From Candidatus Fermentibacterota bacterium (lineage in GTDB: Bacteria > Fermentibacterota > Fermentibacteria > Fermentibacterales > Fermentibacteraceae): a DNA stretch of 15,804 nt. This document shows positions 1-8,368 of this stretch, piece by piece. The notes beneath the pieces are model-generated. The model ran no database searches. It was not told where the DNA came from and worked only from the letters and a program-made list of their open reading frames with translations. Position numbers and translations under genes: made by a program. The stretch spans positions 1-15,804 of the forward strand of contig PDSZ01000029.1 in assembly GCA_002748705.1 (NCBI GenBank), in the 5' to 3' direction. The number at the start of each line of letters is the position of its first letter. The stretch's first letter is position 1.

Positions 1-936
1 AGGGAAGTATTGATGAACTGGAGTTCATTGTGGGCAAATTGAGAGCACGCTGGCCGAAGGTAAGGATAATACTACGAGGAGACTGTGGATTTTGCAGGAG
101 TTACCTTCTTGACTGGTGCGAGGATAACGGTGTTGATTACATCCTCGGCCTTGCGAAGAATAACCGCTTGAAGAAAATCATAGGCCGCCAGCTCTATGCT
201 GCCCGCAGAAGGCATGGAAAGACCGGTAAGGCAGCCCGGGTGTTTACCTGGTTCTGGTACAAAACAGAAAAGAGCTGGCGGCACGAGAGACGGGTAATCG
301 CCAAGGCAGAGCACCTTGATAAGGGGGCGAACCCTCGATTCATTGTTACCTCTCTGCCAGACAGTGACCGAAAGCTTTACGAGAAGGTCTATTGTGCCAG
401 GGGTGAGATGGAAAACAGGATCAAGGAACAGCAACTTGATCTGTTTGCCGACAGAACAAGCACACACTGGGTCTCCTCGAATCAGCTGAGGTTATGGTTT
501 TCAACCTTTGCCTACATTCTGCTGAATGCCTTAGAATACTCGGTATGAAGGGCACCATCTTTTCCAGGGCTCAGTGCGGGTCAATTCGCTCGAAACTGAT
601 GAAGATCGGGACCGCTATCAAGTTCAGTGTAAGGCGGATTTCCATCAGTTTTGCCATCGGCTATCCCTGGTATAAAGAATTCTGTCAGATCCACCGGAAT
701 ATATGTACCATCCCACTGCGCATCTGAGAAATCCTGTGATCCTGCAGAGTATGCCTGAAAAGGCAGTAGGGGGAGTGTAGCCTCATCACTTGAGTGCCGC
801 ATTGAAGCCGGTGATTGGGTCCGAAATCTCTATGAAATGATACCGAATCCTATCCATTGACGAGAAGTGAACCAGAATCAGGCAGAATTCAGTGAAAAAT
901 CAGCCCTGAACGAGGGGATATGAGAAATCCGGGTTA
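1..936 (+). mobile_element. IS1380-family insertion sequence, right-hand part
   Basis: The 3' part of a DDE insertion sequence, identified by its IS1380-like transposase. The left end and the first third or more of the transposase lie outside the window. After the transposase, 728-936 shows no gene. A stretch at 921-936 (TGAGAAATCCGGGTTA) resembles the terminal sequence I remember for some IS1380 elements, so I place the right end there. This boundary is a guess, because the matching left inverted repeat cannot be seen. A short CCCT-loop-AGGG hairpin lies just inside it. The transposase is frameshifted, so this copy is probably inactive. Confidence 0.6.
3..727 (+). pseudogene. IS1380-family transposase, 5'-truncated by window edge and frameshifted
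   Basis: C-terminal part of a DDE transposase that would cut and paste its IS. The reading frame is open from base 3, before the first possible GTG at 30, so the gene starts outside the window. Visible family features are the second catalytic Asp in RGDCGF (codon at 81) and the Y-x-x-R-G-E-x-E-N-R-I-K-E block with the catalytic Glu (around 400-425). The first frame runs to a TGA at 546-548. The conserved C-terminal part (LGMKGT, RAQCGSIRSKLMKIG, SVRRI) continues in another frame, from about 533 to the TGA at 725-727. Adding one base near 531-533 restores one protein. A programmed -1 shift would give the same product, but I see no slippery heptamer, so a disabling mutation is more likely. Confidence 0.8.
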
Positions 937-948
937 AAGGTAAGACTG

Positions 949-975
949 AGAAAAAACGGAGAACCGTTTCTCCCG
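949..975 (-). terminator. Rho-independent terminator of the efflux operon
   Basis: Read on the minus strand just after the outer-membrane-factor stop codon: GGAGAA, loop ACGG, TTCTCC (a perfect 6-bp stem at 973-958), then GTTTTTT at 957-951. It would end the four-gene efflux transcript and separate it from the IS remnant. Confidence 0.75.
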
Positions 976-981
976 CATCTG

Positions 982-2280
982 TCACTGAATCGTCAGAATA
1001 CCCATTACCCTTGCCAGTCCTGCCTCGGCTGTCTTCAGAGAATACAGAGCTGAAGCGTAGTTCGTTCTCGCTGTGGTCAGAGCCAGAAATGCACCGTCCA
1101 TCTCAATACGGGTAATCATTCCAGCTTCATAGGATACCTGCGCTATCTGGGCTCCCTCTTCAGCCTGTACTACCGTTGAACCAGCTGCTTCAACGGTCTT
1201 TCTGGCCTGTTCAAGGGCATTCCAGGAAGCCACCAGACCAAGGGAAGAATAGTTCTCAATGTCAGAAGCCTGAGCCTGATAGACCAGCCTGTCATACCTT
1301 GCACTGCGGTATCCGCTGTAATCGGAAAGACCGTTTACAATAGGGACCTGTACAGCAGCTGAGACTGTCCAGTTTCTGTGATAGTCGTCAGCGGTAATCT
1401 CTGTGATATCATCAACCTGAGCCTCAAAGTTGTATTTGGTCTGAATAAGAAGCTGGGGAGCAAATGAAGAAGCAGCCAGGTTCACTCCATCATCTCCCAG
1501 CTTTCGCATTGCTGCTGCCATTTCAAGCTCGATGCTGGAAGAAGACATCACCGTTCTTGCCTCCTCCAGCGAAGATGGAAGCTGAACAGGGAAGGAATCT
1601 GTTAAGTCACCTTCAACTGTTACAGTTTCACTCTCAGGGTATCCCAGGCTTACTGCAAAGGCTGCTGCGGCGTTCTCAAGGGCTGCAGCTGCTGCTATGG
1701 AGTCAGGTCGCCTGTTCTCCATTGCCACCTGGCTCTGAAGAAGCTCAAACCTGCTTGCCATGCCTGTTTCATACCTTAAAGAAGTTAGTTCATAACCCTC
1801 ACGGGCTATTTCCATGGCCTCAGTGGCAACCTCGTTCATCATTCGAGCAAGAAGCACACTGTAGAATGCGCCCACAACATCTGAAACTGCGTCCTGTTCA
1901 GCAGCTGAGAGAGAGCTTTCAGCAAACTCAAGCGCAGTTGATGCCATTGAAGCGCCGGCAGGCCCCTGGGCTACAATGGGAATTGCGGCTGTTATACCGT
2001 AGGAAGATGCCCACTCAGTCTCAAGAGGTATTGCACCAAGCCCGGGCAATATCAGTTCCCTTATGTCATGATCCTGCTTGTAACCAAGTGTTGCACTTAC
2101 CCTGGGAAGGAACCATGTGCGGGCATTGTTCCTCTCCCATCGGGCACTTTCCACTTCATTCCTGGCAGCAGCCACATCTCCCCTCTGTGACAGGGCGATC
2201 TCCACTGCCTCTTCAAGAGTGCAGGCTCCTGCAACTGCCGCAGTCAGGAGCATTGCCGCTATTGCTGCTGAATACTTCAT
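982..2280 (-). CDS. TolC-like outer-membrane efflux protein
   Basis: Outer-membrane factor of the tripartite pump: it forms the trimeric channel that carries substrates out through the outer membrane. The 432 residues match the usual size. An N-terminal signal segment (1-20) ends in AGAC; the Cys at 20 could mark a lipoprotein, but the lipobox is poor, so cleavage by signal peptidase I is equally possible. The mature protein opens with TLEEAVEIAL, typical of the family. The internal duplication typical of TolC is visible as the similar blocks RYETGMASRFELLQ (about 169-182) and SYEAGMITRIEMD (about 383-395), each in a long Ala-rich helix. The start codon overlaps the stop of the RND gene (ATGA), so translation is coupled. 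It is the last gene before the terminator. Confidence 0.88.
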   Translation of the reverse strand: MKYSAAIAAMLLTAAVAGACTLEEAVEIALSQRGDVAAARNEVESARWERNNARTWFLPRVSATLGYKQDHDIRELILPGLGAIPLETEWASSYGITAAIPIVAQGPAGASMASTALEFAESSLSAAEQDAVSDVVGAFYSVLLARMMNEVATEAMEIAREGYELTSLRYETGMASRFELLQSQVAMENRRPDSIAAAAALENAAAAFAVSLGYPESETVTVEGDLTDSFPVQLPSSLEEARTVMSSSSIELEMAAAMRKLGDDGVNLAASSFAPQLLIQTKYNFEAQVDDITEITADDYHRNWTVSAAVQVPIVNGLSDYSGYRSARYDRLVYQAQASDIENYSSLGLVASWNALEQARKTVEAAGSTVVQAEEGAQIAQVSYEAGMITRIEMDGAFLALTTARTNYASALYSLKTAEAGLARVMGILTIQ

Positions 2281-5200
2281 TCTGCCACCTCCTGTGCCTT
2301 CCGGAACCTTCCGAAGACAAGGTAAAGAGCAGGTACAACAAAGAGAGTAAGGAATGTACCTACACTGAGTCCGCCGATAACTGCCCTGCCCATAGGCGCA
2401 TACAACTGACCGCCTTCACCTGCTCCTATAGCCACAGGAACCATTGCCAGTACTGTGGTTGCAGCGGTCATGAGAATAGGTCTGAGTCTTGTGCGGCCGG
2501 CTTCAACTATTGCTTCAATGCGATTCTTGCCCTGATCCATCAGCTGGTTGGCATAGTCCACCATAACGATACCGTTGTTCACTATGATGCCCACAAGCAT
2601 AATCAGCCCTATGAATGACAGTGCAGAGAAGGAAGTTCCGGTAAGGGCAAGCATGAAGATTGCACCTGATACTGCCAGAGGAACTGTGAAAATGATGATA
2701 AACGGCTCAAGCAGCGACTCAAACTGTGATGCCATAACCATGTACACTAGAACAGCTGACACTATCAGAGCTATGAAAAGCCCCTGGAAGGTTTCTGCCT
2801 GGTCTGATATCTGCCCTTCTATCTCGTAACGGTAACCATTCATGTCGAACTGAGAAACCACCCTCTCCACATCAGGAGCGATTTCTCCGATTGTTCTTGT
2901 TCCGGAGATACTGCCGGAAATGGTAACAACCCGGTTCTGATCCCTTCTGATAATATCCTTGGGTATGAGTTCCTCTTTGAAGGTGCCCCAGGCTTCAAGG
3001 GGCATACCGTTCACCACAGTGGCATTAAGGTCTGCAAGTGAATTTCTGTACTCCTCGGGATAACGAAGGTTAACATCGTACTCTTCAGAGTTCTCCCTGT
3101 AAACAGAGATGTCACTTCCCATGAGGGCTATATTGGTTTCCATTCCCAGCAGGTAAGGTGAAGCTGCCCTCAGGGAAAGCACATCGCAGCTGGGGACGAA
3201 CGAGTACTGTGATATTCTGTCATTCAGGGAAGACCTTGCGTCTTCAACACCGTCAATGGCCGAAAGTTCAGCTGCCAGCTCTTCACCTATTGTGCTCAGG
3301 GTCTCTATGTCATTGCCGTATACATTCACCACAACAGGGTCTCCCCCCTGCAGCGCAGCAGTAAGGGGATCGTTTCTGGAATACTCCACATCAGGGTATC
3401 CTGCAAGAATATTCCTTATTATCTCTTCTATCTCCTGCTTGCTGAGGTCTCTGTCGTATGCGGGAACAAGCCTTACCATAAGGTTGGCTTCGTTGGTTCC
3501 TGAACCGCCGGCCATTGCCATTACTCCCTGGCTCTCTCCTGCGGTGAAGTAGATGTGGTCCACGACTTCAGGAGGGAGAGTTTCAGCAATCTCAGCCGCC
3601 ACTTCAACCATTGTGCTGTCTGTTGAATCAAGCTCTGTTCCAGGTGAACGGTAGATGACGAACTGCACCATACCATTGTCCAGCTGTGGAATGAATTCAG
3701 AAGGTATCGTCTTGAGCACCAGAAGGGATATCAGAAACAGAAGTGCAGCACCTCCGATAACTGTTTTCTTTCTGGTAAGCACTCTGGCCAGACGGTTGGC
3801 ATAACGACTGTCTACTCTGTTCAGGAAATTATCAATGGCAAGAGCAGTTCTTCCCTTCTTTCTTCTGGCACCGATCTCATGCATTCTGCTTGTCATGAGA
3901 GGAATAAGAGTAAGCGCCACAAACAGGGAAACCAGGAGTGTTGAGCTGATTGTAAGGGAAAGGTCCCTGAAAAGCCTGCCTGTAACACCTGGCACAAACA
4001 TGATAGGAATGAATACCGCAAGGGTTGTCATTGTGGAAGCGGAAACAGCCATACCCACCTCTGAAGCTCCCTCAACAGATGCCTTTTCAGGAGATGCCCC
4101 CAGTGCGGTTCTGTGTCTGAAAATGTTTTCCAGCACAACTATGGAGTTGTCAACAAGCATTCCTATGGAAAGAGCCAGACCGGCAAGTGAAACCATGTTA
4201 AGGTTCACATTGAATATTGCCATTACAGGAAAAGTAAGCAGTACTGAAAGGGGTATAGAGAGGCCTACTGTTCCAGAGGTTTTCCATGAACCAAGGAAGA
4301 AAAGCAGAACAATCACCGCTATTATAACTGCCTGCGCACCTGTTTTACCCAGGTTGGTAACGGAACTCCTGATGATTCTGGACTGGTCGTAAACCACTCC
4401 GGAGTTAACAACAGAACCGTACTGCTCATTCACTTCCAACAGGCCTTCATGGACATTGTTACAGACCTGCGCAGTGTTTGCGCCTGACTGCTTCAGCACC
4501 ATTATGAGAATTGATCTTTCTCCGTCAACCATTATGGTTTCAACAAGCTCTTCAGTGCCGTCTGTAACTGTGCAGACATCGCCTACCTGAACCGGCAGAC
4601 CATCGTGGTAGCCCACAACGATGCTCTCTATTTCCGTAAGTGAGTGAAATGCAGTTTCAACATTCAGAACAAAGTTCATTCCCCCTGCATCCATATCCCC
4701 TGCAGGAATATTGTTGCGCACCACAGAGAGAGCTCCGGCTATCTGAGAAATGCTGATTCCGTGCCTCTCCATCAGAGCAGGTTCAGCGGTTACATTTATC
4801 TGTCTTTCCAGACCTCCGTAGGCCACAACAGACGCAACACCTTCAATACGGGTAAGCATGGGGTTGATGTCATCGTCAACCAGCCTGCGAAGCTCGATGT
4901 CGTCCAGAACAGTACTGCCCACACTCACCACTATTACCGGTGAAACACTGGGATCCATGGGAATAACCACAGGTTCCTCTGCATCATCCGGCAGATCACC
5001 CTTTGCTCTGGTGAGGGCATTTCTCAGATCAATCTCAGCCTGATCCAGATCTGTTCCCCAGCCGAACTCGGCGTTAACCAGCGAGAGACTTGCAGAAGAC
5101 TGGGATTCAATGTGTTCAACACCGCCTACAAGGGCAGCAGCCTCCTCAATAGGCTCGGAAACAAGGGTTTCAATCTCCTCAGGCCCTGCACCTGGAAGAA

Positions 5201-5348
5201 CTGTCAGAACCATTATTCTGTTCAGGGACATCTCTGGAAAGAAGTCCAGCCCCAGAAGGCTGAAACCATAGCCGCCAAGACCGGCCATCAGTATGAAGAC
5301 CATCAGGAAGGTGGTCTTTCTTCGTACAGCTATCTCAGGGAGTCTCAT
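2277..5348 (-). CDS. RND efflux transporter, HAE1 (AcrB/SwrC-like) type
   Basis: Inner-membrane proton-driven exporter of hydrophobic or amphiphilic compounds. Its 1023 residues are full length for the family. The two-fold repeat is visible: TM1 at about 13-33, a periplasmic porter domain to about 330, a TM cluster at 336-485, TM7 at about 529-546, a second porter domain to about 855, and a TM cluster at 856-1012. The TM4 motif reads GMLVDNSIVVLEN (D400, N401), where AcrB has Asp-Asp. The TM10 position of AcrB Lys940 is Asn (VNNGIV, N924). This pattern points to the HAE1 subgroup common outside Proteobacteria rather than to heavy-metal pumps, which carry a DGAVV-type motif. The start overlaps the adaptor stop (ATGA) and the end overlaps the TolC-like start. 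Substrate unknown. Confidence 0.93.
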   Translation of the reverse strand: MRLPEIAVRRKTTFLMVFILMAGLGGYGFSLLGLDFFPEMSLNRIMVLTVLPGAGPEEIETLVSEPIEEAAALVGGVEHIESQSSASLSLVNAEFGWGTDLDQAEIDLRNALTRAKGDLPDDAEEPVVIPMDPSVSPVIVVSVGSTVLDDIELRRLVDDDINPMLTRIEGVASVVAYGGLERQINVTAEPALMERHGISISQIAGALSVVRNNIPAGDMDAGGMNFVLNVETAFHSLTEIESIVVGYHDGLPVQVGDVCTVTDGTEELVETIMVDGERSILIMVLKQSGANTAQVCNNVHEGLLEVNEQYGSVVNSGVVYDQSRIIRSSVTNLGKTGAQAVIIAVIVLLFFLGSWKTSGTVGLSIPLSVLLTFPVMAIFNVNLNMVSLAGLALSIGMLVDNSIVVLENIFRHRTALGASPEKASVEGASEVGMAVSASTMTTLAVFIPIMFVPGVTGRLFRDLSLTISSTLLVSLFVALTLIPLMTSRMHEIGARRKKGRTALAIDNFLNRVDSRYANRLARVLTRKKTVIGGAALLFLISLLVLKTIPSEFIPQLDNGMVQFVIYRSPGTELDSTDSTMVEVAAEIAETLPPEVVDHIYFTAGESQGVMAMAGGSGTNEANLMVRLVPAYDRDLSKQEIEEIIRNILAGYPDVEYSRNDPLTAALQGGDPVVVNVYGNDIETLSTIGEELAAELSAIDGVEDARSSLNDRISQYSFVPSCDVLSLRAASPYLLGMETNIALMGSDISVYRENSEEYDVNLRYPEEYRNSLADLNATVVNGMPLEAWGTFKEELIPKDIIRRDQNRVVTISGSISGTRTIGEIAPDVERVVSQFDMNGYRYEIEGQISDQAETFQGLFIALIVSAVLVYMVMASQFESLLEPFIIIFTVPLAVSGAIFMLALTGTSFSALSFIGLIMLVGIIVNNGIVMVDYANQLMDQGKNRIEAIVEAGRTRLRPILMTAATTVLAMVPVAIGAGEGGQLYAPMGRAVIGGLSVGTFLTLFVVPALYLVFGRFRKAQEVAE

Positions 5349-6406
5349 TGCTGTACCTCTACCCTCTCGCCATCGGCTACAAGATGCTGCCCTGCAACAA
5401 TGACATGGTCTCCTGAAGAAAGCCCTGAAACTATCTCAACCATTCCTCCGTTATGAATACCGGTTTCCACCGGAACGATTGAGACAATTCCTTCAGATTC
5501 AACAGCAACTGCGTACTCCATAACTGCATCAGCTGTTGCTCTGCGAAGCGCTATCTCCGGAACTGAAAGGGCATTGTCGATTACAGAAACACCGATTGCA
5601 ACACGGCCTGACTGGCCTGGAAAGAGTTCACCTGAAGAATTGTTGAACTCAACGGTAACAGCGATCATGCCTGATACAGGGTCAACCGATGCTGAGGCAG
5701 CGCTGACTAAGCCTGGATAATTCTGACGGTTTGAGGCAAGCTCAACTACTGCCGGCTGTCCCACCTGCACCTCTCCGAGATACTTCTCAGGAAGCAGCAC
5801 CGAAGCACGGATTGTAGAGGCATTGGATATGGAAAGAAGCGGGCCTCCTCCTGCCATGTTTCCCTCACGGGCCCATACCCGGCCTACCACACCGTCGAAA
5901 GGCGAATTTACGAAGCTGTTCTCAGCCATGCTCATGGCCTGGCTGTACTGGGCCTGAGCAGCCACAAGCTGGGCTGAAGCAGCAGCTGCAGCAGCCTGTA
6001 CTCCATCAAGCTGATATTCGCTCACGGCACCTGCTTCATAGAGTACCTGCATCCTCTCAAGGGTCTGTGCAGCATTGTCGGCATTTGCGCGGGCAGCATT
6101 AATACCTGCAACAGCTGCTGATGTGCCTGCGCTTACCTGACGGTCGGTAACAAGATAAACAAGAGGATCTCCCACCTTTACACTGTCACCTTCAGAAACA
6201 AGAACAGAGGAAATCCGTCCACCGACTGCAGGCACGATTATCGCATCTTCAGCGCCTTCCAGACGGGCTGATCTGTAAACCTCATCTGTAATCGGAGAAG
6301 GCGACACTTCCATAACTCTGACTACTCTCAGAGATTCCTCTGCCTGCTCTGATCCGCCGCACCCAAGGAAAAGCAGAAGTGCTGCAGCTATCATTTTCCT
6401 TTTCAT
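5345..6406 (-). CDS. RND periplasmic adaptor (membrane-fusion) lipoprotein
   Basis: Bridges the RND pump and the outer-membrane channel in the periplasm. The start at 6406 (MKRKMIAAALLLFLGCGG) was chosen because AGGAG lies 6 bases upstream; the open frame extends to 6460 but would overlap the regulator gene. The result is 353 residues with a lipoprotein-type signal whose FLG-C cleavage site puts the lipidated Cys at 16. Domains in order: first lipoyl half (about 58-90, IIVPAVGGRISSVLVSEGD), an Ala/Gln-rich alpha-hairpin (about 95-165), second lipoyl half (about 166-195, NSPFDGVVGRV), then beta-barrel and membrane-proximal domains. It lies 13 bases after the regulator stop and overlaps the transporter start. 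The order and coupling fit one pump. Confidence 0.9.
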   Translation of the reverse strand: MKRKMIAAALLLFLGCGGSEQAEESLRVVRVMEVSPSPITDEVYRSARLEGAEDAIIVPAVGGRISSVLVSEGDSVKVGDPLVYLVTDRQVSAGTSAAVAGINAARANADNAAQTLERMQVLYEAGAVSEYQLDGVQAAAAAASAQLVAAQAQYSQAMSMAENSFVNSPFDGVVGRVWAREGNMAGGGPLLSISNASTIRASVLLPEKYLGEVQVGQPAVVELASNRQNYPGLVSAASASVDPVSGMIAVTVEFNNSSGELFPGQSGRVAIGVSVIDNALSVPEIALRRATADAVMEYAVAVESEGIVSIVPVETGIHNGGMVEIVSGLSSGDHVIVAGQHLVADGERVEVQQ

Positions 6407-6419
6407 TTTCATCTCCTCT

Positions 6420-6998
6420 TTATGCTCCGATGCCGTCAAAAAGCACATCGACGACATCATCAGTTACAAGTTCCTCGGTATTCTTAAGCAGTGTTCTGCT
6501 CTGAAGCTGCATCATAAAGGTGCCAAGCAGCATCCTTGCAGCCATGTATGGACTTATTGAGTCTTTTACTTCTCCTGAACCGTAGCCGTATTTTATGATC
6601 TCGCCCAGCTCCCGAAGGAGCATTTCAACCTCTTCGCCGAGACCTGCAAGTATCTCTTTCATTTCAGGTTCGCTTATGCTTCTCATGAAGAGGGTAAGTA
6701 TGCCAGGTGTTTTCTTGGCAAGACGGTAAAGATCAGCACTTATAGCCTTGAGTTTCTCCCTCACAGCGATACTCGTGGCACTGTGGGCATAAATAACGGA
6801 GTTCACATCAGCCAGTGTTGTTCTGAGACACTCTCTGATCAGCTCCTCCTTGTTTCTGAAATGGTAATAAATTCCGGCCTTCGTAATACCGCACGCTTCT
6901 GCTATTGTGCTCATGTTCACATTTGCGTAGCTGTTGGTCATCAGAAGGTCTGTTGCCACTTTCATTATCTCAACCTTCTTCTCAGACATATCTCCCAT
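6420..6998 (-). CDS. TetR/AcrR-family transcriptional regulator
   Basis: Probable ligand-responsive repressor of the efflux operon. The start at 6998 (MGDMSEKK) has GGGAGG 5 bases upstream and gives 192 residues, the usual TetR size. The frame is open back to 7151, but that extension (with FLMPRLFRDTWDL) is not TetR-like. The N-terminal DNA-binding domain is clear: a helix-turn-helix at about 29-48, with STIAEACGITKAGIYYHFRNKEEL matching the family signature. The C-terminal ligand-binding half is variable, so the inducer cannot be predicted. It is the first gene of the operon, and a palindrome overlaps the likely transcription start, so autoregulation is expected. Confidence 0.92.
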   Translation of the reverse strand: MGDMSEKKVEIMKVATDLLMTNSYANVNMSTIAEACGITKAGIYYHFRNKEELIRECLRTTLADVNSVIYAHSATSIAVREKLKAISADLYRLAKKTPGILTLFMRSISEPEMKEILAGLGEEVEMLLRELGEIIKYGYGSGEVKDSISPYMAARMLLGTFMMQLQSRTLLKNTEELVTDDVVDVLFDGIGA

Positions 6999-7164
6999 TA
7001 CAGCCTCCCTTGCAGGCTTTTTCTGCCTCATCATGCAAAATCCGGTGAACAAACCCGGCTGATGGCACTGTAAATCCCAAGTGTCTCTGAACAACCTGGG
7101 CATCAGGAAAGCATTGGAACACAACCACCTTACAGCACCTGACCAAACCAATTGCTTCTTCCAT
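6982..7164 (-). CDS. Possible leader ORF (60 aa) overlapping the TetR gene start
   Basis: An ATG at 7164 with GAGG 6 bases upstream opens 60 codons, ending in a TGA 17 bases inside the regulator gene in another frame. The predicted peptide (MEEAIGLVRCCKVVVF...) is Cys- and His-containing and matches no family I know. It sits in the roughly 205-base untranslated leader downstream of the strong promoter. If translated, ribosomes would terminate just past the regulator start, which could couple or limit regulator synthesis. It may equally be a chance ORF. Confidence 0.3.
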   Translation of the reverse strand: MEEAIGLVRCCKVVVFQCFPDAQVVQRHLGFTVPSAGFVHRILHDEAEKACKGGCNGRYV

Positions 7165-7174
7165 TCAGCACCTC

Positions 7175-7211
7175 TTACTTATCGGTCGTTAACCTACCTA
7201 ACGGTAAGTAA
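7175..7211. promoter_or_regulatory. Operator-like palindrome at the efflux operon promoter
   Basis: TTACTTA at 7175-7181 and TAAGTAA at 7205-7211 are the ends of an imperfect inverted repeat. A tighter nested palindrome lies inside it at 7192-7209 (ACCTACC-TAAC-GGTAAGT, one mismatch). It overlaps the -10 box and the expected start of transcription, where a TetR-family repressor would block RNA polymerase. The family binds palindromes of this sort; binding here is inferred. Confidence 0.55.
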
Positions 7212-7237
7212 CATACAAGCTGCGCAAAATGTGTCAA
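7210..7237 (-). promoter_or_regulatory. Sigma-70-type promoter of the tetR-efflux operon
   Basis: On the minus strand: a perfect TTGACA -35 box (7237-7232), a 16-base spacer, and TATGTT as -10 (7215-7210, 4 of 6 consensus positions). Transcription would begin near 7203, inside the palindrome, leaving a leader of about 205 bases before the TetR start. Confidence 0.65.
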
Positions 7238-7309
7238 GCCATAGCTCTATCTACTGCTGTACAGTGTTATGCAATTCTGTTGAGTTTCAGATTCTTTTCG
7301 TAATGCTGA

Positions 7310-8065
7310 TCAGATTCTTGTTCCAGTGAGATACATTGATAAGCTGCCTGACTTATACTCATCTCCTTTTAAAGAGCTGTAAGACTCAAGAGATGTAAAT
7401 CCAGCAGATCTCATAAGGGCTTTGATCTCCTCTTCCCCGTAAACCCGTACTCCGTACTCCCATTCCCTTCGGGAATTTCCGTTGAGAACTATCCACCGAA
7501 TAGAACTCCATGTACGCTCCCGGTTCTCGGAATAATCATTCAGATAGAATACACCTTCACTGTCCTCAAACCAGTATTTTGAATCACCGTCGGCACCTCT
7601 TCCCTCCCTGGGATGCAGATGCAGCAGCAGCTTTCCTCCATGACGCAGGGAGGCAAAGCAATTCGCCAATACCCTGGCATCATCCGCCGGGTCGGAGAAG
7701 TATCCGAATGAGTTGTAGAGCATAATGATATGATCGAATGAATCAGGAGATACATATTCTCTCATATCTCCACAGAGGAATGTTGCCTGAAGCCCTTCAG
7801 AACAGGCGATACCAGATGCTTCGTCAACAAGGTCACTGTTCAGATCAACCCCTGTAACCGAATACCCCATTCGTGAAAGCGCCAGAGAATGCCTGCCGAA
7901 GCCGCATGCCAGATCCAGAACAGAATCGCCGGGTTTCATTCCCATAAGAGAAGCTGCTCTTCCTGCAGCTGCTTGGGACATCTCAACCCGTTTCTGCGTC
8001 CATATGAATGACCGGTTAAGGGTCCAGAACTCAGAATCAGTAAACCACTTTTTTGACTTGTCCAT
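7310..8065 (-). CDS. Class I SAM-dependent methyltransferase
   Basis: Transfers a methyl group from S-adenosylmethionine to an unidentified acceptor. The chosen start at 8065 (MDKSKKWF) has GGAG 6 bases upstream; an in-frame ATG at 8077 is the alternative. The product is 251 residues. The Rossmann-fold SAM site is clear: motif I VLDLACGFGRHS (about 49-60), motif II GVDLN, then CGDMREY (motif III region), FDHIIMLYNSFGYF (motif IV region) and LRHGGKLLLHL. The F-x-Y-N-S-F-G-Y-F pattern is typical of small-molecule methyltransferases of the Methyltransf_11/25 kind, not DNA methyltransferases. It is alone in its unit, and nothing around it hints at a substrate. Its stop lies 73 bases from the efflux promoter with no obvious terminator between, so read-through is possible. 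Confidence 0.85.
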   Translation of the reverse strand: MDKSKKWFTDSEFWTLNRSFIWTQKRVEMSQAAAGRAASLMGMKPGDSVLDLACGFGRHSLALSRMGYSVTGVDLNSDLVDEASGIACSEGLQATFLCGDMREYVSPDSFDHIIMLYNSFGYFSDPADDARVLANCFASLRHGGKLLLHLHPREGRGADGDSKYWFEDSEGVFYLNDYSENRERTWSSIRWIVLNGNSRREWEYGVRVYGEEEIKALMRSAGFTSLESYSSLKGDEYKSGSLSMYLTGTRI

Positions 8066-8368
8066 TCTCCACTCCATGAATATGACCAGCGCTGTCGAAC
8101 CATCTAAAGCTCAGATGATAATTAATATTATACAAAAGCCATTTCCATAAAACAGTCAGAGAGCTGTCCCGCCTGGAAAAACCAAACTGGGAGAATCCCT
8201 TCTGCTGAAGATAATCTCTCAGAATTGATCTTCTGAATCCTTATGGAATACCGCTGTAAGAATTGAAAACCACATCAGGTGAAAGCATTAACTTCAGCAG
8301 GTTTCTGACAGCAGCCTGAACTTCATGTTCTGCTGTTAGTCAGGCAGCTCCGTAAGGAGTAATTGACC
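8066..8368. other. Intergenic region upstream of the methyltransferase
   Basis: The only promoter-like element is a minus-strand TATAAT at 8132-8127, about 60 bases before the methyltransferase start; no good -35 box accompanies it. On the minus strand, 8341-8241 reads without a stop as LTAEHEVQAAVRNLLKLMLS and on to SYSGIP, then TAA. It has no start codon and looks like the tail of a broken gene. I recognise nothing else. Confidence 0.35.

Noticed and set aside
72..467. 131-codon minus-strand ORF opposite the transposase
   Set aside because: Antisense shadow of a recognised transposase, with no family-like features.
1464..2618. 384-codon plus-strand ORF across the outer-membrane-factor and pump genes
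   Set aside because: It is the complement of two clearly recognised genes, and its product is low-complexity (Leu, Pro, Gln, His-rich) without any domain.
6999..7151. N-terminally extended TetR start at 7151
   Set aside because: TetR homology begins near 6998, where a strong GGGAGG site is correctly spaced; the extension has no family similarity and gives an oversized protein.
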